This document shows positions 1 to 11,955 of a DNA stretch of 64,000 nt, in pieces. A program made the position numbers and the translations under genes. The notes beneath the pieces are model-generated. The model was not told the origin of the DNA, made no database searches, and worked only from the letters and a program-made list of their open reading frames with translations. The stretch's first letter is position 1, and each line of letters begins with the position of its first letter. Source of the stretch: Selaginella tamariscina (Eukaryota; Streptophyta; Lycopodiopsida; Selaginellales; Selaginellaceae); assembly GCA_003024785.1 (NCBI GenBank), contig PUQB01000253.1, positions 248,001 to 312,000 of the forward strand. Direction: 5' to 3'.

Positions 1-76
1 TCTCTCTCTCTCACACAACACAACACATGTATTATATAAACATTTGTATGTATGTGTGCTGTAACTAAACTATTAG

Positions 77-189
77 TGGGAAACCAGGTTTTGGATTTAC
101 TTTGTAAACGTGGGAAAACAGAGGAAGCTAAAGAGATTGTTGGAAAGTTTTCTGAGCTAACCAGAAAATTAAAGGGAAAGTCGCTGTAA
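77..189 (+). CDS. Last exon of a PPR-like gene (partial)
   Basis: An open frame enters after a plausible acceptor (branch-like ACTAAAC then TATTAG) and ends at TAA 187-189. It reads ...VLDLLCKRGKTEEAKEIV... and then a basic tail. LLCKRGKTEEA resembles the second helix pair of a pentatricopeptide repeat, a family that binds organellar RNA in plants. Only about 37 residues are present; the rest would lie left of the window. Bases 1-76 look like intron, with CT/CA-rich sequence. The assignment rests on one short motif and could be a TPR-like repeat instead. Confidence 0.4.
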
Positions 190-288
190 ACACACAGACA
201 CACACACATTGGACACGCACTGTGTGTATGGCATTAAGTGATCAAATAATAACATCGTCAACGACGTTTATTTTTGATTCAGTGAATC

Positions 289-294
289 AATAAA
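289..294 (+). promoter_or_regulatory. Candidate poly(A) signal of the PPR-like gene
   Basis: A canonical AATAAA lies 100 bases after the stop at 189, followed by T-rich sequence. The flanking 190-480 is AT-rich with no other feature visible. Confidence 0.3.
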
Positions 295-485
295 GTTTTA
301 TTTTTCTTGTTTCAAAAATAATTATATACTTGATTTAAAATAAATTGCTTCAAAATTTATTTAAAAATTTCTATTATACCCTTCATTTACTTATGTTTAT
401 TATTTACGGTGACGTGTATGATGTTATACATTATATCTAATAATTAATATACTTGTTTTTTAAAAAAAGGTAACATTCTCACTGG

Positions 486-515
486 TATATAAAGCTGGGC
501 AAGGGTTAGGGTTTT
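486..515 (+). promoter_or_regulatory. TATA box and telo-box of the ubiquitin-RPS27a gene
   Basis: TATATAAAG at 486-494 is a TATA-like element 62-70 bases before the ATG. TTAGGGTTTT at 506-515 is the reverse of the plant telo-box, which is known from ribosomal protein gene promoters. The order TATA, telo-box, GA-rich leader, ATG fits a housekeeping promoter. Confidence 0.55.
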
Positions 516-555
516 TAGGGGTCAAGGCAAGGCAACGAAGGAAGAGTCCGGAGCC

Positions 556-1021
556 ATGCAGATCTTCGTCAAGACGCTAACAGGTAGACAATCACAACGG
601 AGGTAGAGTCGTCCGACACCGTTGAGAACGTTAAGTCTAAGATCCAAGAGAAGGAAGGCATCCCGTCCGACCAGCAGCGCCTCATCTTTGCCGGCAAGCA
701 GCTCGAGGACGGTCGTACCCTGTCCGACTACAACATACAGAAGGACTCCACGCTCCATCTCGTACTCAGGCTGCGCGGCGGCAAAGGTAATAACAAGATG
801 AAGAAGAGGAAATACACCGAGGCCAAGAAGAAGAAGCACGAACACAAGAGTGTCAAGCTCGGTGTGTTGCAGTGCTACAACATGGAGGAGACGGGAAAGG
901 TGAACAGGCTTCGCAAGGAGTGCCCTAATCCCGGTTGTGGGCAGGTACTTTCATGGCTGCTCACCACGACCGACACTACTGTGGTAAGTGTGGCCTCACT
1001 TACCTCACGTCCGCAGTCTAA
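556..1021 (+). CDS. RPS27A: Ubiquitin-40S ribosomal protein S27a fusion (eS31)
   Basis: The gene encodes ubiquitin fused to eS31; the fusion is cleaved after RLRGG to give free ubiquitin and a small-subunit zinc-ribbon protein. It starts [10 protein letters not shown] at 556. The ubiquitin part runs to LVLRLRGG near 781, followed by a basic KK-rich linker, [21 protein letters not shown] and the second zinc pair [14 protein letters not shown] before TAA 1019-1021. There is no intron. Two breaks interrupt the frame: one A is missing after GGT (583-585), where all ubiquitins have GGT AAG, and one G is missing from the run at 939-941. Apart from one L-to-T difference at ubiquitin position 15, the ubiquitin matches the universal sequence, so I read the breaks as consensus errors, not decay. 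Confidence 0.93.
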
Positions 1022-1055
1022 GCTTTTTTGTAATTCCCTTTTTATTTTGATGTGA

Positions 1056-1061
1056 AATAAA
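1056..1061 (+). promoter_or_regulatory. Poly(A) signal of ubiquitin-RPS27a
   Basis: AATAAA lies 35 bases past the stop. 1062-1490 holds AT-rich spacer and then GC-richer sequence from about 1228, probably RAD54 leader. A 65-codon open frame at 1228-1425 shows no recognised domain. Confidence 0.5.
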
Positions 1062-1490
1062 TTCATTTGAAAACATAACTAATGTAAATCTTCTTAAAAT
1101 AAGCAAATTAAATTTTAAATGCGTAATAAAAATTTGTTATTATTATTTACTAATAATATAAATATTAAAATGAATAGGATAGATATTCTGTAATCATTAT
1201 CATTGAGCATATACCTTAAGAATATCCATGTCGGTAGCCTTCTTCACAAGCCAAGTTCAAGTGCTAGGGCGGCGGGAAGAATCCATTCTGTCAGAGCAGG
1301 GGTCTAGGGTTCTTGAATCGGGGCCCCGTGCAGCGGCATTCTTGAATAGGCTCATTAGGAGATACTGCGGCTTCTGCTTCAGGGCTTCACAGAGGATCGA
1401 AGAAAATCTGTGGATTTCTCAATAATTTTGGTTTTAATGGAAAGGTTAAACCTTTCTTTGAAAAATCCGACTTCAGGTGCGTAAATTGCA

Positions 1491-1757
1491 GAAAATCTGT
1501 GCATTTTTAAGGATTTTCAGCTGCGGCTTGAAGATCTTAGGGTTCGCAGAATTCGCCACAACCGAGGCGCCGCAGAGGAATGTAGCATTTGCAGCATCAT
1601 GTTTGGATTAGATTGAACTTTTCTTTGATGAATCTGAGAAAATCTGTGCATTTTCAAGGATTTTCAGCTGCGGCTTGAAGATCCTAGGGTTTTTAGATAC
1701 AGGATTCGCCTATGGCGCCGCAACCGAGGCGCTGCAGAGGAATGTAGCATTTGCAGC
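1491..1757 (+). repeat. Imperfect direct duplication in the RAD54 leader
   Basis: Two copies, 1491-1594 and 1638-1757, share GAAAATCTGTGCATTTT, GGATTTTCAGCTGCGGCTTG, a telo-box-like TAGGGTT, an ACCGAGGCGC core and GAGGAATGTAGCATTTGCAG in the same order. The second copy carries a few extra bases after the telo-box-like motif. The block ends 24 bases before the RAD54 ATG, so it duplicates leader or core promoter sequence. A shorter related piece (GAAAATCTGTGG) occurs near 1400. Confidence 0.75.
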
Positions 1758-1781
1758 GGATTCGGGATTTTCTAGATTGTC

Positions 1782-2619
1782 ATGATCATAAGGCCTTTCA
1801 AATCGCCTTTGCCTGGAGGTGAGACCGGCAGCACAGATGAGCTACTGCGGCGGCTATGTGCAAGGAGGAAATTTGTCCCATGGAAGAGGCAGCCCCTGCT
1901 CCCCTTGTGCCCTAATGTGGTTCTACCGCCTGCTCAAGAACAGGAAGAAGAAGAGCTTGAGAATGCTGTAGATCTTCCTGACGATTTTGAACCTCTTGTT
2001 TTGTGGGAGTCGGATAACGCTGAAGATGGTACCTCAATTGTTGTCGATCCAATTCTTGCCAAATTCCTGCGTCCCCATCAAAGGTATGCATTCAAATGAT
2101 ACTGTGTGTGTGTATGCATGTGTATTTATACATTTGTATTCCGGATTAATGTCTCTTTGTACAGGGAAGGCGTGCGGTTCATGTTCGAGTGCGTCACTGG
2201 TCTTCGGGAATTTTCAAGAATCGACATTCCTTGTCGGGCTGCATTCTAGCTGACGATATGGGGTAATTGTTTCTTAATATCCGCGCATGTACACACACAC
2301 ACACACGGGAGGAGAGGCATACTTACATACACTATATGTATAGGCTTGGGAAAACGCTGCAGTCGATAACACTTATGTGGACTGTTGAAGCAAGGCTTTG
2401 AAAGAGGAACACCTTTAGCTAAGCGGGTCATTATAGTGACACCCACAAGTCTCGTAAGCAACTGGGAGTCCGAAATTACCAAGTGGCTTTGAAGGACGTG
2501 TGTGTGTGATGGCCATTTGCGAGGCTACTCGTGCGGAAGTTATCAATGACGTTGCTACTTCCTCTCCCTCGAAGCGCATCTCAGGTTTGTTCACCATTTT
2601 CCTTCCTCTCTCTCTCTCT

Positions 2620-2654
<35 letters not shown>

Positions 2655-5073
2655 CACAGAGTTAACGATGGTTCTGCGTATCTGTGCAGTATATATCCGA
2701 TTGTAACTTTATATATGATAATGATCACCTATATAGTGGGATTAAATTATAGTCACTATCAAATGCAGGTGCTTATCATTTCTTAAGAACGTTTAGATTA
2801 CACGCGGCAAAGTTTCATAAAGAAGGGCTTGCGACCTTCTTATCTGTGATGAGGCTCACAGGCTCAAGAATGACCAGACTTTGACGAATCAGGTATCCGC
2901 TGCTTTCATTCTGTGGCCCGCCTACATGCATCTGCATGTGACCATGTGGTGTTTATTTATTATCTATTGATTTGAGGTATTAAATCAGGCTCTTGCTAGT
3001 CTGCACTGCCGAAGAAGAGTCCTTCTTTCTGGTACTCCAATGCAGGTATGCTGAATATTCTTAATATAAGGTTTATGTGAAATGTTATTTTATTCTTTTT
3101 TAGAACGACCTTGAAGAGTTTTTCGCAATGGTGAATTTTACAAATCCTGGTATTCTTGGTGAGGTGTCCGAATTCCGCCGTTACTATCAGGTGATAAGAA
3201 CGAATGTTTTATCATTATATGCACACAAGTACACACACAGATACACCAAATATCCACATTCAGATGGGCACCAAAACTACAGCGCACACACGCATGCATA
3301 CACCCATAATAGCAGTGTTTAATCATTCACATTTTATGGTTCAGAATCCTATTCTGTATGGCCGTGAGCCTGATGCTAATGATGAAGCAAGGAAACTCGG
3401 GGCAGATCGTTCTGCAGAACTTAGCGAGAAAGTTAATCAGGTGAAACTTCTTAATCTTATACATCGACATCCTAACGCATTTCTATAACTGCATACATTA
3501 ATACTTTCTTACAGTTCATACTTCGGCGTACAAATGCACTGTTATCTAACCATTTGCCTCCTAAGGTAAAATCTGTCTCAATTTTTTTATCGTTGAAATA
3601 ACTCGCTGTATTCAGATCGTGGAAGTTGTTTGCTGTAACTGACAGACCTTCAACGAGAGCTCTACACTCATTTCATCCAGTCAAAAAATGTACATTGCTA
3701 ATTTATAAACGCGCGTGGAGAGAGAGAGAGAGAAGAGAAAGGGAGGGATAGGATGCCTATTTACATGTCTATGTTTTATGTATAAGCTCTACATATGTTT
3801 GGGCACTTACCCGTACTGTTTTCAGGTTCGTCTGGCATTACAAGATAATGCAAAGCGTGCTCGTGTTCTTGCTTCAATTACAGCATTAAAGAAATTATGC
3901 AGCCATCCTAAAGTAAGTCCTTAGATGCTATTTTATCATATTACATTTGTATATGGCAAGGAAAGTGTATATGCGCTTTTGTAAAATAAACATCATTGAT
4001 AATTTTATATTCAATTACTGATACATAGTATCATACATGTGATATAATGTGTATCACTCTTTTATGATAGACGCTATTTTTCGAGTCAGTTACTGAGATA
4101 GTTATATTCCAGCTTATCTATGACACCGTTCGAGCTGGTGGGTCAGATGCAGCCGGATTTGAGAATTGCATGAAGTTTTTCCCACAGGAAATGTTCTCGG
4201 GAAGGTAACCGAATATGTGCATAGACAGATGCACAGCCATACGTACATACTACATATGTATGAAGGTAATTTACATATGTATATTGATTTTCTCGACTCA
4301 GGACTGGGTCATGGTCAAGCCACGATGGAAGCTGGATAAAACTCTCTGGAAAGATGACTGTACTTGCTCGTTTATTGCAAAATTTACGAAGCAAGACAAA
4401 CGATAGGATTGTGCTTGTATCAAATTATACGCAGGTACAGACACACATGCATATAACATATGTTTATGTTTGTCGTTTCATAATTCTGTTTTTGTCTTTA
4501 GACATTGGACTTGATAGCTCAACTCTGTCGGGAGCGTAATTACCCGTATTTACGGCTTGATGGAAGCACATCCATTGGCAACGGCAAAAGCTTGTTCAGA
4601 AGTTCAACGATCCGTTACAGGTGTGTGTGTGTTGCATGCGCATGTGCGTGTGTTTAATTTCATACATTTATGAAACATACATAATACAATACCATATACA
4701 ATATCTATGCACCATCTATACATGTTTTCCTTAACCAAGGGATATGTGCATATATGTGTGCGTGTGTGGTGGGTGGGTAGATGCGTGGGAGTTTGTAATA
4801 GATAGGCGTGTGTACGTGTTTGATTACTAATATTTCTGTAAGCAGAATGAGTTTGCCTTCTTGTTAAGTAGCAAGGCCGGAGGCTGTGGTTTGAACCTTA
4901 TAGGTGGTAACCGCTTGATTTTGTTTGATCCGGATTGGAACCCTGCAACTGACAAGCAGGTGATTTATATTCATAAATATTATTGGATTCAATGTTATAT
5001 ATACCTTATACATCTATCTACTCAATACATTATATGTATATGTTTATATAAAATAAGCAAGGTGTTACAAGCG

Positions 5074-5110
<37 letters not shown>

Positions 5111-5232
5111 TCCTTATATATCATATGACTTTGTATGATTAAATGCAGGCGGCAGCTCGGGTATGGAGAGATGGTCAGAAGAAAAGGGTATATATCTACC
5201 GATTCCTCGGTACAGGAACAATTGAGGAAAAG

Positions 5233-5271
<39 letters not shown>

Positions 5272-6298
5272 TATACTGATTTTCTCTTTGCATTGGTAGA
5301 TATATCAGCGTCAAATATCCAAGGAAGGTCTTCAGAAAGTCATTAGTGGCGATACTAAAGCTGAGGTCTGTTTATAAGCATCCACACACACACAAAATCT
5401 GTGTGTTTGTCAATATACTAACTTTGCACCTTTCAATGTCAGGCTAATGCACTTTCCATGGAAGATTTAAGGAATCTGTTCACTCTCCGTGACGATGTAA
5501 GGTATGAGCTCTTGTATTGATCTAGTCCTTATATGCGTATATGTATTGATGGATATATATATATATCTATGATTATTTATTTTATAGTTCGGATACACAT
5601 GATACTCTGGATTGTGAACGGTGTAATATTGACGATGTACCTGAGGAGCTGGGTAACCAACAGAGAGACATAGGTGGATTTGCCGAGTCTGCTGGCTGTT
5701 TAAAGCAGCAAAGACACTGGGAAAAACAGGTTTTACATATATATTATATGTTTGTCCGTTTATGCATACAAGAGAATGACAGAGAGACATTGCATACATC
5801 AAAATGTATACATTGGAAGTTTATGATGTCTCAATTTTGGTTCTCAGATAGGTGAACCTGCAGAAGAGACTTGTCAAGCTGGGTCACCATTCGGACCCAT
5901 CTACGGTTCCTGACACCATCTTACAACTAGCTTCTGGTGAAGACGTGAGTTTTATATATGATAAACTGTGTGAGAGAGAGAGAGGGTGCAGGTAAACATG
6001 CACATAAACATGTATATAGTATTGATGAAGGCGTATCACAGGTATCGTTTGTGTTCACTTGTCAAATAGACGGGAAAGTGGTGCCTATGGACTCAACGAT
6101 AGAACCAACGACCACGGAGAGAACCACGACAGCAACAGTTAAAGGAGAACAACCACGACTAACCTGGTAAGCTCTCTTAACAAGGTTAGTTTAAACTCTC
6201 CTGTTAGTGCCACATATGAGCGTACAAAGAGAAAGGAGGGTACAAGGGCAGTAGGAAGTAGTAAAGGCCCCAAAAGAGTTGTAAAATATCGACGATGA
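1782..6298 (+). CDS. RAD54: RAD54 DNA repair/recombination ATPase (SNF2 family)
   Basis: RAD54 is a nuclear dsDNA translocase that works with RAD51 in homologous recombination. Twenty exons fit plant RAD54: 1782-2083, 2165-2262, 2344-2584, 2769-2892, 2989-3045, 3104-3190, 3345-3440, 3515-3565, 3616-3689, 3826-3912, 4113-4204, 4302-4434, 4502-4620, 4846-4959, 5149-5232, 5300-5365, 5443-5501, 5588-5729, 5848-5944, 6042-6298. Visible motifs are [12 protein letters not shown] (Walker A), [10 protein letters not shown] (DEAH), [33 protein letters not shown] and [14 protein letters not shown] 1782 is the first after an in-frame stop, but flowering-plant RAD54 has about 70 more N-terminal residues, so an upstream exon may be missed. 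About ten frame breaks occur; most are one base short in a run (GGG 2236-2238, TT 2829-2830, AA 3637-3638, AA 4580-4581, GGG 5881-5883), one near 2489 is an extra T. The last exon reads to KRVVKYRR and TGA 6296-6298 only if one C is restored. Confidence 0.92.
5233..5271. repeat. (GT)n-(GA)n microsatellite at a RAD54 splice donor
   Basis: The run starts at the first base of the intron after exon 5149-5232 (...EEK), so the donor GT is the first GT unit. Confidence 0.85.
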
Positions 6299-7858
6299 TG
6301 ATTTTAGTTCTTAGTATAAATGTATATGTACGTTTTGGATACGTGTACATTCTGGTTAGGGTCTGGTATGTCTCTAAAGCACGCGCGCAGACACACACAC
6401 ACACACACCACAACACACGTATGTATGAAAAGACTTTCATTATAAGAATAAGGAGGTATGACAATAAATATTTAAATACTAAGAATTATTTCATACTGAT
6501 AATATTAAGAATCATTCCCTAATGTTCTTAACCTTCAGTAACCTTTATTAAATTATACACAAAAAAGTGTATAAAACATTTTAATATTAATTTATTAATA
6601 TATTTATGTGTATAACATGTAATGAATATACATATTAAAGTTTAAATGTTACGTGTATAGTATTATTAGAATATTTTAAACTTTTATGATAATGTTTTCA
6701 TTAAATTAAAGTTTATCTTTAACATATATTTCATCATCCTTTATCCTTATATTAGTTGCTTATTTGAACTTTTTATACAAAGTTTAAGTAAACCATTTAA
6801 TAAATATATATTTAAGATAACTTCATCACCAAGATATGTGTTTCACATGTAATTTAGAAAATTATAATTGTGTATATAATATATATTATATTTTAATTTT
6901 AAATTATTAGTATATCCTAATTTCTATAATGATTATTTCTTGAACATAATTACAATATTCATATAATGCATAAGTTTTAACATATTATAAATAAAGAGTG
7001 TAGTTTTATACATGTGAGTTCTTAATCATGATTAATTAATTGTATATAATCTAGTATATAAACTATTTCTAATATATGATTTATAGTATTTTTATTAATT
7101 AAGTAATTAAACGCTTCTGTAGTACATTTAAGATACAATTAATACAGTGCACATAAGTATTAAACACATAAATGCATAACTATGAACCATTTATTGAAAA
7201 TTACATTCATACCTTTCAAATTTATCATATTTATATATATACATATTTTTATATACTCTTTAAAAACTTTAATCATAATATTAGACTTTTCAAATAAAAT
7301 ATTAACTAAAAATATATTTTTTGTATATGTTATGATTTTGATTTGAAATATTATGAATTAATTAATTTTAATTAAAATTTATATTTACGTATATATTCTT
7401 TAAATTTTAATTTAGCGGCCTGGAATGCATTGCGGACCTGGCATTTTGTTCTGTCGTAAAACTTCATAAATTGAAAAATAAAAATTAATATTTTGAAAAA
7501 TTAATAAAAATTATAATTAATTTGTATTTTATTATATTTAGGTCCAAATTCAAATAATATAATTATTTTTAAAAATTCCTATGACTATTTTGACATTTAA
7601 CATTTAATAAACTTTAGTAATAAATTAGTTATTATTCTTATTTTAAAAGGCATATTTTTTTGTATATGTTTACGATTGAAATTTTCCAAAAGTATATACG
7701 TAAAATTTAAAAGTATATATATAAAAATAAATTCTAAAGGATATATTAGGGGTATAAATGTAATTTTCTGTTTATTTATTCATTTATTTCTAATATACAT
7801 AACTTTATTTGGATATATATTGTTAATATAGTATTTAAGAGTCAAAATTGCACATTAA
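6299..7858. other. AT-rich spacer between RAD54 and the next gene
   Basis: AATAAA at 6462-6467 may end RAD54 transcripts. A CA run lies at 6391-6410. The rest is very AT-rich with no gene, long repeat or RNA gene visible. Confidence 0.6.
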
Positions 7859-9203
7859 TTATATAAAATAAATAAATAAATGTTTTTTCTCCTCACTACG
7901 AGAATCCCGCTGTCGAAAATGCTCGTCAGGCAATACAGTGTTCCCCATGGGGGACTTACGCTTAAGCTCTTCAACGCAGGCCTTAATATCAGCATTTGGG
8001 TTAAACTCTATCTTACCCGTTTTTACTGCCTGTACCAAATATGAAGGTCTTCCAGGTTCAATCCTGCTCCCTGCTTTCTTGTGCCAGTTTTGCCTCCTCT
8101 CATTACACGTCCTGCAAAGGCTTTCGTCTTTTCTTCCTATTAAACAAAACGAGTATAATATACTATAAATGTCTATATAACGTATGCATCTATCTCTCTC
8201 TCTCTCTCTCACTCACACACACACAACACACACACACACACGAATATGCATGCATACACAATGCAAATTGCCACTGATAAGTACTACATGTATAATGTTT
8301 ATTATCTGTGTGCGTGTGTGAATAAATGTATATCAACTTCTATAGAGTTACACTTAAAGCATGTATTTGTAAATAGTATAACGGTTTATATAATGTACAA
8401 ACAATATATAAACTCTTTCTCTCTCTCTCTCTCTCTCTTCACACACGACACAACATATAATAAGCAGTTCTCTTGTTGTATATCTGTAGTAATATGCATT
8501 TATTAATAGTGTGTATACATGTGCATAACCCTTGTTGACCTTTGTTTATCTATCTATCTATCTATATATAGCAATAACATTACAAACTACAAAGCATATA
8601 CTTAACATATAGATGTTTATAACTCACCACAGCCACGAGGTTTGTTCGACTTCTTCAAGGCCTCATTATACTCTCTCAGACTTTGCAAAAACAGCTTTTC
8701 AAGCTCACGTTGCTGCACTAATCGGATTTCTTCTGCCTTAATATACAATAACAAGAAGATTAATTATTGCACATTTATACGATATTAACAGCACTACACC
8801 ATACAAATATACTGTGTGTGTATTAAACAAAACATACATTACAAGATTTATATTTAAGTAATCATTTAATAATGTGTGTGCGAGAGAGAAGATATGCATA
8901 GCCACACTGGTATGCGTCTTTATTTTAGATACTCTCTCTCTCTTCTCTCTTATATTATATATATTATATATTGAAAGCATACATTTAAGAACTATATATA
9001 CAAATAAATAATATAATATTATGAGTATATAGCACAATATACACACACACACACACACAAACATTAATGCGGATTTATTTTGGGTATAATCTGACCTTTT
9101 GAAACTCGCGGAGTCGCTCTGCAGTGTATGCACGCAATACAGGATCCTCGCCTTTGAAGATCAATCCGACGAGCCTCCGTACTTTCGTGATCCATAGCCA
9201 CAT
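7859..9203 (-). CDS. Unrecognised three-exon gene, Cys and Lys/Arg-rich protein
   Basis: Three exons join in phase with GT-AG borders: 9096-9203, 8628-8736 and 8136 down to about 7859. The product is about 165 residues. It starts MWLWITKVRRLVGLIF, then a charged helical stretch (ERLREFQKAEEIRLVQQREL, then FLQSLREYNEALKK), a small CxxC-like CRTCNERR, and a basic region with SRIEPGRPSYLVQAVKTG. I do not recognise the family. Helix-rich composition and one Cys pair allow a small RNA-linked or organellar protein, but that is a guess. The last residues are AT-rich and may be read out of frame. The 5' side carries two telo-boxes like the neighbouring housekeeping genes, which argues for a real gene. 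Confidence 0.6.
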
Positions 9204-9218
9204 TGCTCTACCTCACGT

Positions 9219-9245
9219 AAACCCTAAATCCTCTGTTTTAGGGTT
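9219..9245 (-). promoter_or_regulatory. Paired telo-boxes upstream of the unrecognised gene
   Basis: AAACCCTAAA at 9219-9228 and TTTTAGGGTT at 9236-9245 face each other within 30 bases of the ATG at 9203. Such motifs are typical of plant translation and housekeeping promoters. Confidence 0.5.
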
Positions 9246-11529
9246 CTTAATTAGTTATGCTTATTGATTTTAACTATATGAGTAAAATTTAATACAATTT
9301 GTAAATTGATAAATGACAAAGTACGATAATTAGAGAAGGATAGCATCACTTCATTATATATATATATATATAAAATAATATGTTAAGTAATTAAGACCCA
9401 CTGTTTCATTAAAGTATTAAATTGCATTTGACTAAGTTAGATACATAAATTACATTTTATAAATTTTTATTTAACATTTTAAAAATTTCAACAAGTGAAA
9501 CATGTTTTACAACATGTTGATAATTTTATTCTAAATGTTATTTATATTTTCATTTAATTTATATGATTTAAAATGGGAACTAGACAATTATCAAATTATA
9601 ATGTATACTTGCAAATTCATACATATTATTAGTAATTGAAATGTTTGTTTTTTCTTACTAAATCATATAATGATGAACATTTTTTGTTTTGTGTTTCTTT
9701 GAAATTCATTATTGGTAAAAGGAAAAAATAATGATAATATTATATTGCTATTATTAGGCAATTGTGGAACTTTTAATGTTTAGTAAAAGCCTTATATTAA
9801 AATAACTATAAATATATCAACTATGACTTATAAAAAAGGGATGATTTTATGAATGCAAAACTTTTCATTGTAAATTTCATGTATAATAAACATTTTGAAA
9901 AATTATTGAATCAATGGTTATCATGGCATGTAAAATACTTATGTATATATGCATACATAATTCATTGTGTACACATGGCCTATTCTTTAATGCTCATTTT
10001 ATGAGTCAATATTAAATTTTTACTTTGTGAATCAACTAGCTCACAAAGTGAGCATTAGAGAACGAGCAACAATGTGTTAAAAATCTATATAGTTTATTAA
10101 AAAATAAATTTATGAAAGCTATAGCATCAAATTTACAATTTCTTAATCATTGCTCATTGTTATAACTTATTATGTAATTCTTTTGTCTTCTTTATGCAAT
10201 GTTATTCACTTAATACGATTCTTAAAAATGTTAATTATAAAATCAATTATGTTTTAAAAGTGTAATTATGCACTTATTATATTTGTTTTTCACCAATGCA
10301 TTTATTTATAGATGAAAAAGTGGTTTTTATTTATTTTTATAAAATTGACAAGATGTCATGTGATAGAAATTATATTTTTGTTGTTTTTAAATTAATTATT
10401 TGTAATACATAGGCTTTGAGAAATAAGAATGCCTTTTACATTTTTACAGTAAGATTGTGTCATGATTCTTTTTTATTTTCATTAATAAGATGATTTTGAT
10501 AATCATGGTTGATTTGTTTAGGTTTTTATCTGCAAAAGATTTTTTAACTATGTAGGTTATTATAACTTACAATATGACACTATAGAGGACATTATTCAGC
10601 AATTAGAAAATAATTATATAACATTGTATTATACTCTACAAGCTCATAAGTAAATTGATATATATTTAAATTCAACAATGTTGTAGATGTTACAGTTGCT
10701 TTTATATTTCTTATTATGGGGTAGGCTAGGTTTTGTTATGGCCACTTGTATGTTATATAAAGCATGATTCAAGGGTTAATCATGCTGATGCATAAGGCTT
10801 TAAGGATTTTAGATCCAATTTGCATGAGGAAGGAATTGAGAGCAAAACTATTCTCACGTTTAATAAAGTGGTAGCACACATTAATAATAGGTATCATGTG
10901 TGATGTTGGCTATGAAGCATTTACTATATGAAGTGGTCATGCAGATGCTCCATTGTGTGACATGTTATGCCCTAGTGATACTTCTTTTGACATATGAAAA
11001 TGCTTCACATACATTGGACTCTTACATAATTATAACGCATTCATCGGAATTTTGTTATAAATAAAATTCTCTTTGATATGGGCAGAAAGATTATGTAATG
11101 AGACACAACCTAAACATCTACAAAACATGGATAAAGGCAAGAGCTAAGATCTACTTTTATATATTTTATTTACTAAGTTACATTGAACTTACTTTATTCA
11201 TTTGCGTGCAAGTGGATAGATTCAGAGGGTCTAAAAATTGCTTTGAATATATAATCCATGAGCACAATAAAGGCAACAAAGCAATGTAGTCGTTTGCCAT
11301 GTATATACTCATGATGTCTAGTATTATGTAAAGATGCTACAATTAATATTTCAACATTTAATTAGTAATTAGAGTCTATTTCAATTAGTAAATAGAAGAA
11401 AACATGGTCATTATGATGAAAGGTATTGCAAATATTGCATTTGAAATGATAAAGACTTTAAAATTCACTAACAATGCAAATAAATAATATTATAATGTCA
11501 TTTTCACTAAACTTTCTTTAATGCAGCCT
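9246..11529. other. AT-rich region without recognisable genes
   Basis: Long AT-rich stretch with short ORFs only. Short palindromic bits such as CTCACAAAGTGAG near 10031-10043 occur. A 63-codon frame at 11098-11289 has no recognised motif. Composition and loose coding traces suggest old transposon debris, but nothing can be named. Confidence 0.5.
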
Positions 11530-11955
11530 TAGTTTCATGAATTTGTTTATTTATTTACTTCATGAAACATATGGATTCTTGCTTCGTGAGCTTGAGTTTC
11601 ACTTCATGGAGCTTAACTCTCACTTAGTTGGTTTGGAGTTTCATTTTGTATGACTTGACTCTGACTTCATAGGCTTGGAGTCTTCACTTTGTGTGGTTCA
11701 CTTTGTGGACCATACTCTCACTTCACGAGCATAGTGTCTCACTTCATGGGTGTGGAGTTTCATTTTATAGAATTATAGAATTTATAGAATTATAGAATTT
11801 CATTTTGTAAGCTTGAAGCCTCACTTCGTGAACATGGAGTCTCAATTCATATGGTATGACTCTCACTTTATGGGCTTAGCAATTCACTTCATAGGACTTG
11901 AATCTTAGTTTGTGGGCTTGGAATTTCAATTTGTGGACATGACTCTCACTTTACA
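11530..11955. repeat. Degenerate minisatellite, left part
   Basis: About a dozen degenerate units alternate a CACTTCATGG/CACTTTGTGG core with GGCTTGGAGT or CTTGACTCT links, giving a spacing of roughly 25-30 bases. Units differ by many substitutions, so the array is old. It resumes at 13623 beyond an inserted LTR-like element. Confidence 0.7.

Noticed and set aside
522-845. Minus-strand 107-codon frame over the ubiquitin gene
   Set aside because: It is the antisense shadow of ubiquitin, whose sense frame is unmistakable.
556-1021. Ubiquitin-RPS27a as a pseudogene
   Set aside because: Only two run-length losses break it, codons are otherwise conserved, and promoter and poly(A) motifs are in place.
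10031-10070. Short inverted repeat as a MITE end
   Set aside because: No second terminus or target duplication could be found.
11530-11955. CRISPR-like array
   Set aside because: Units are degenerate and contiguous, without distinct spacers, in a plant nuclear context.
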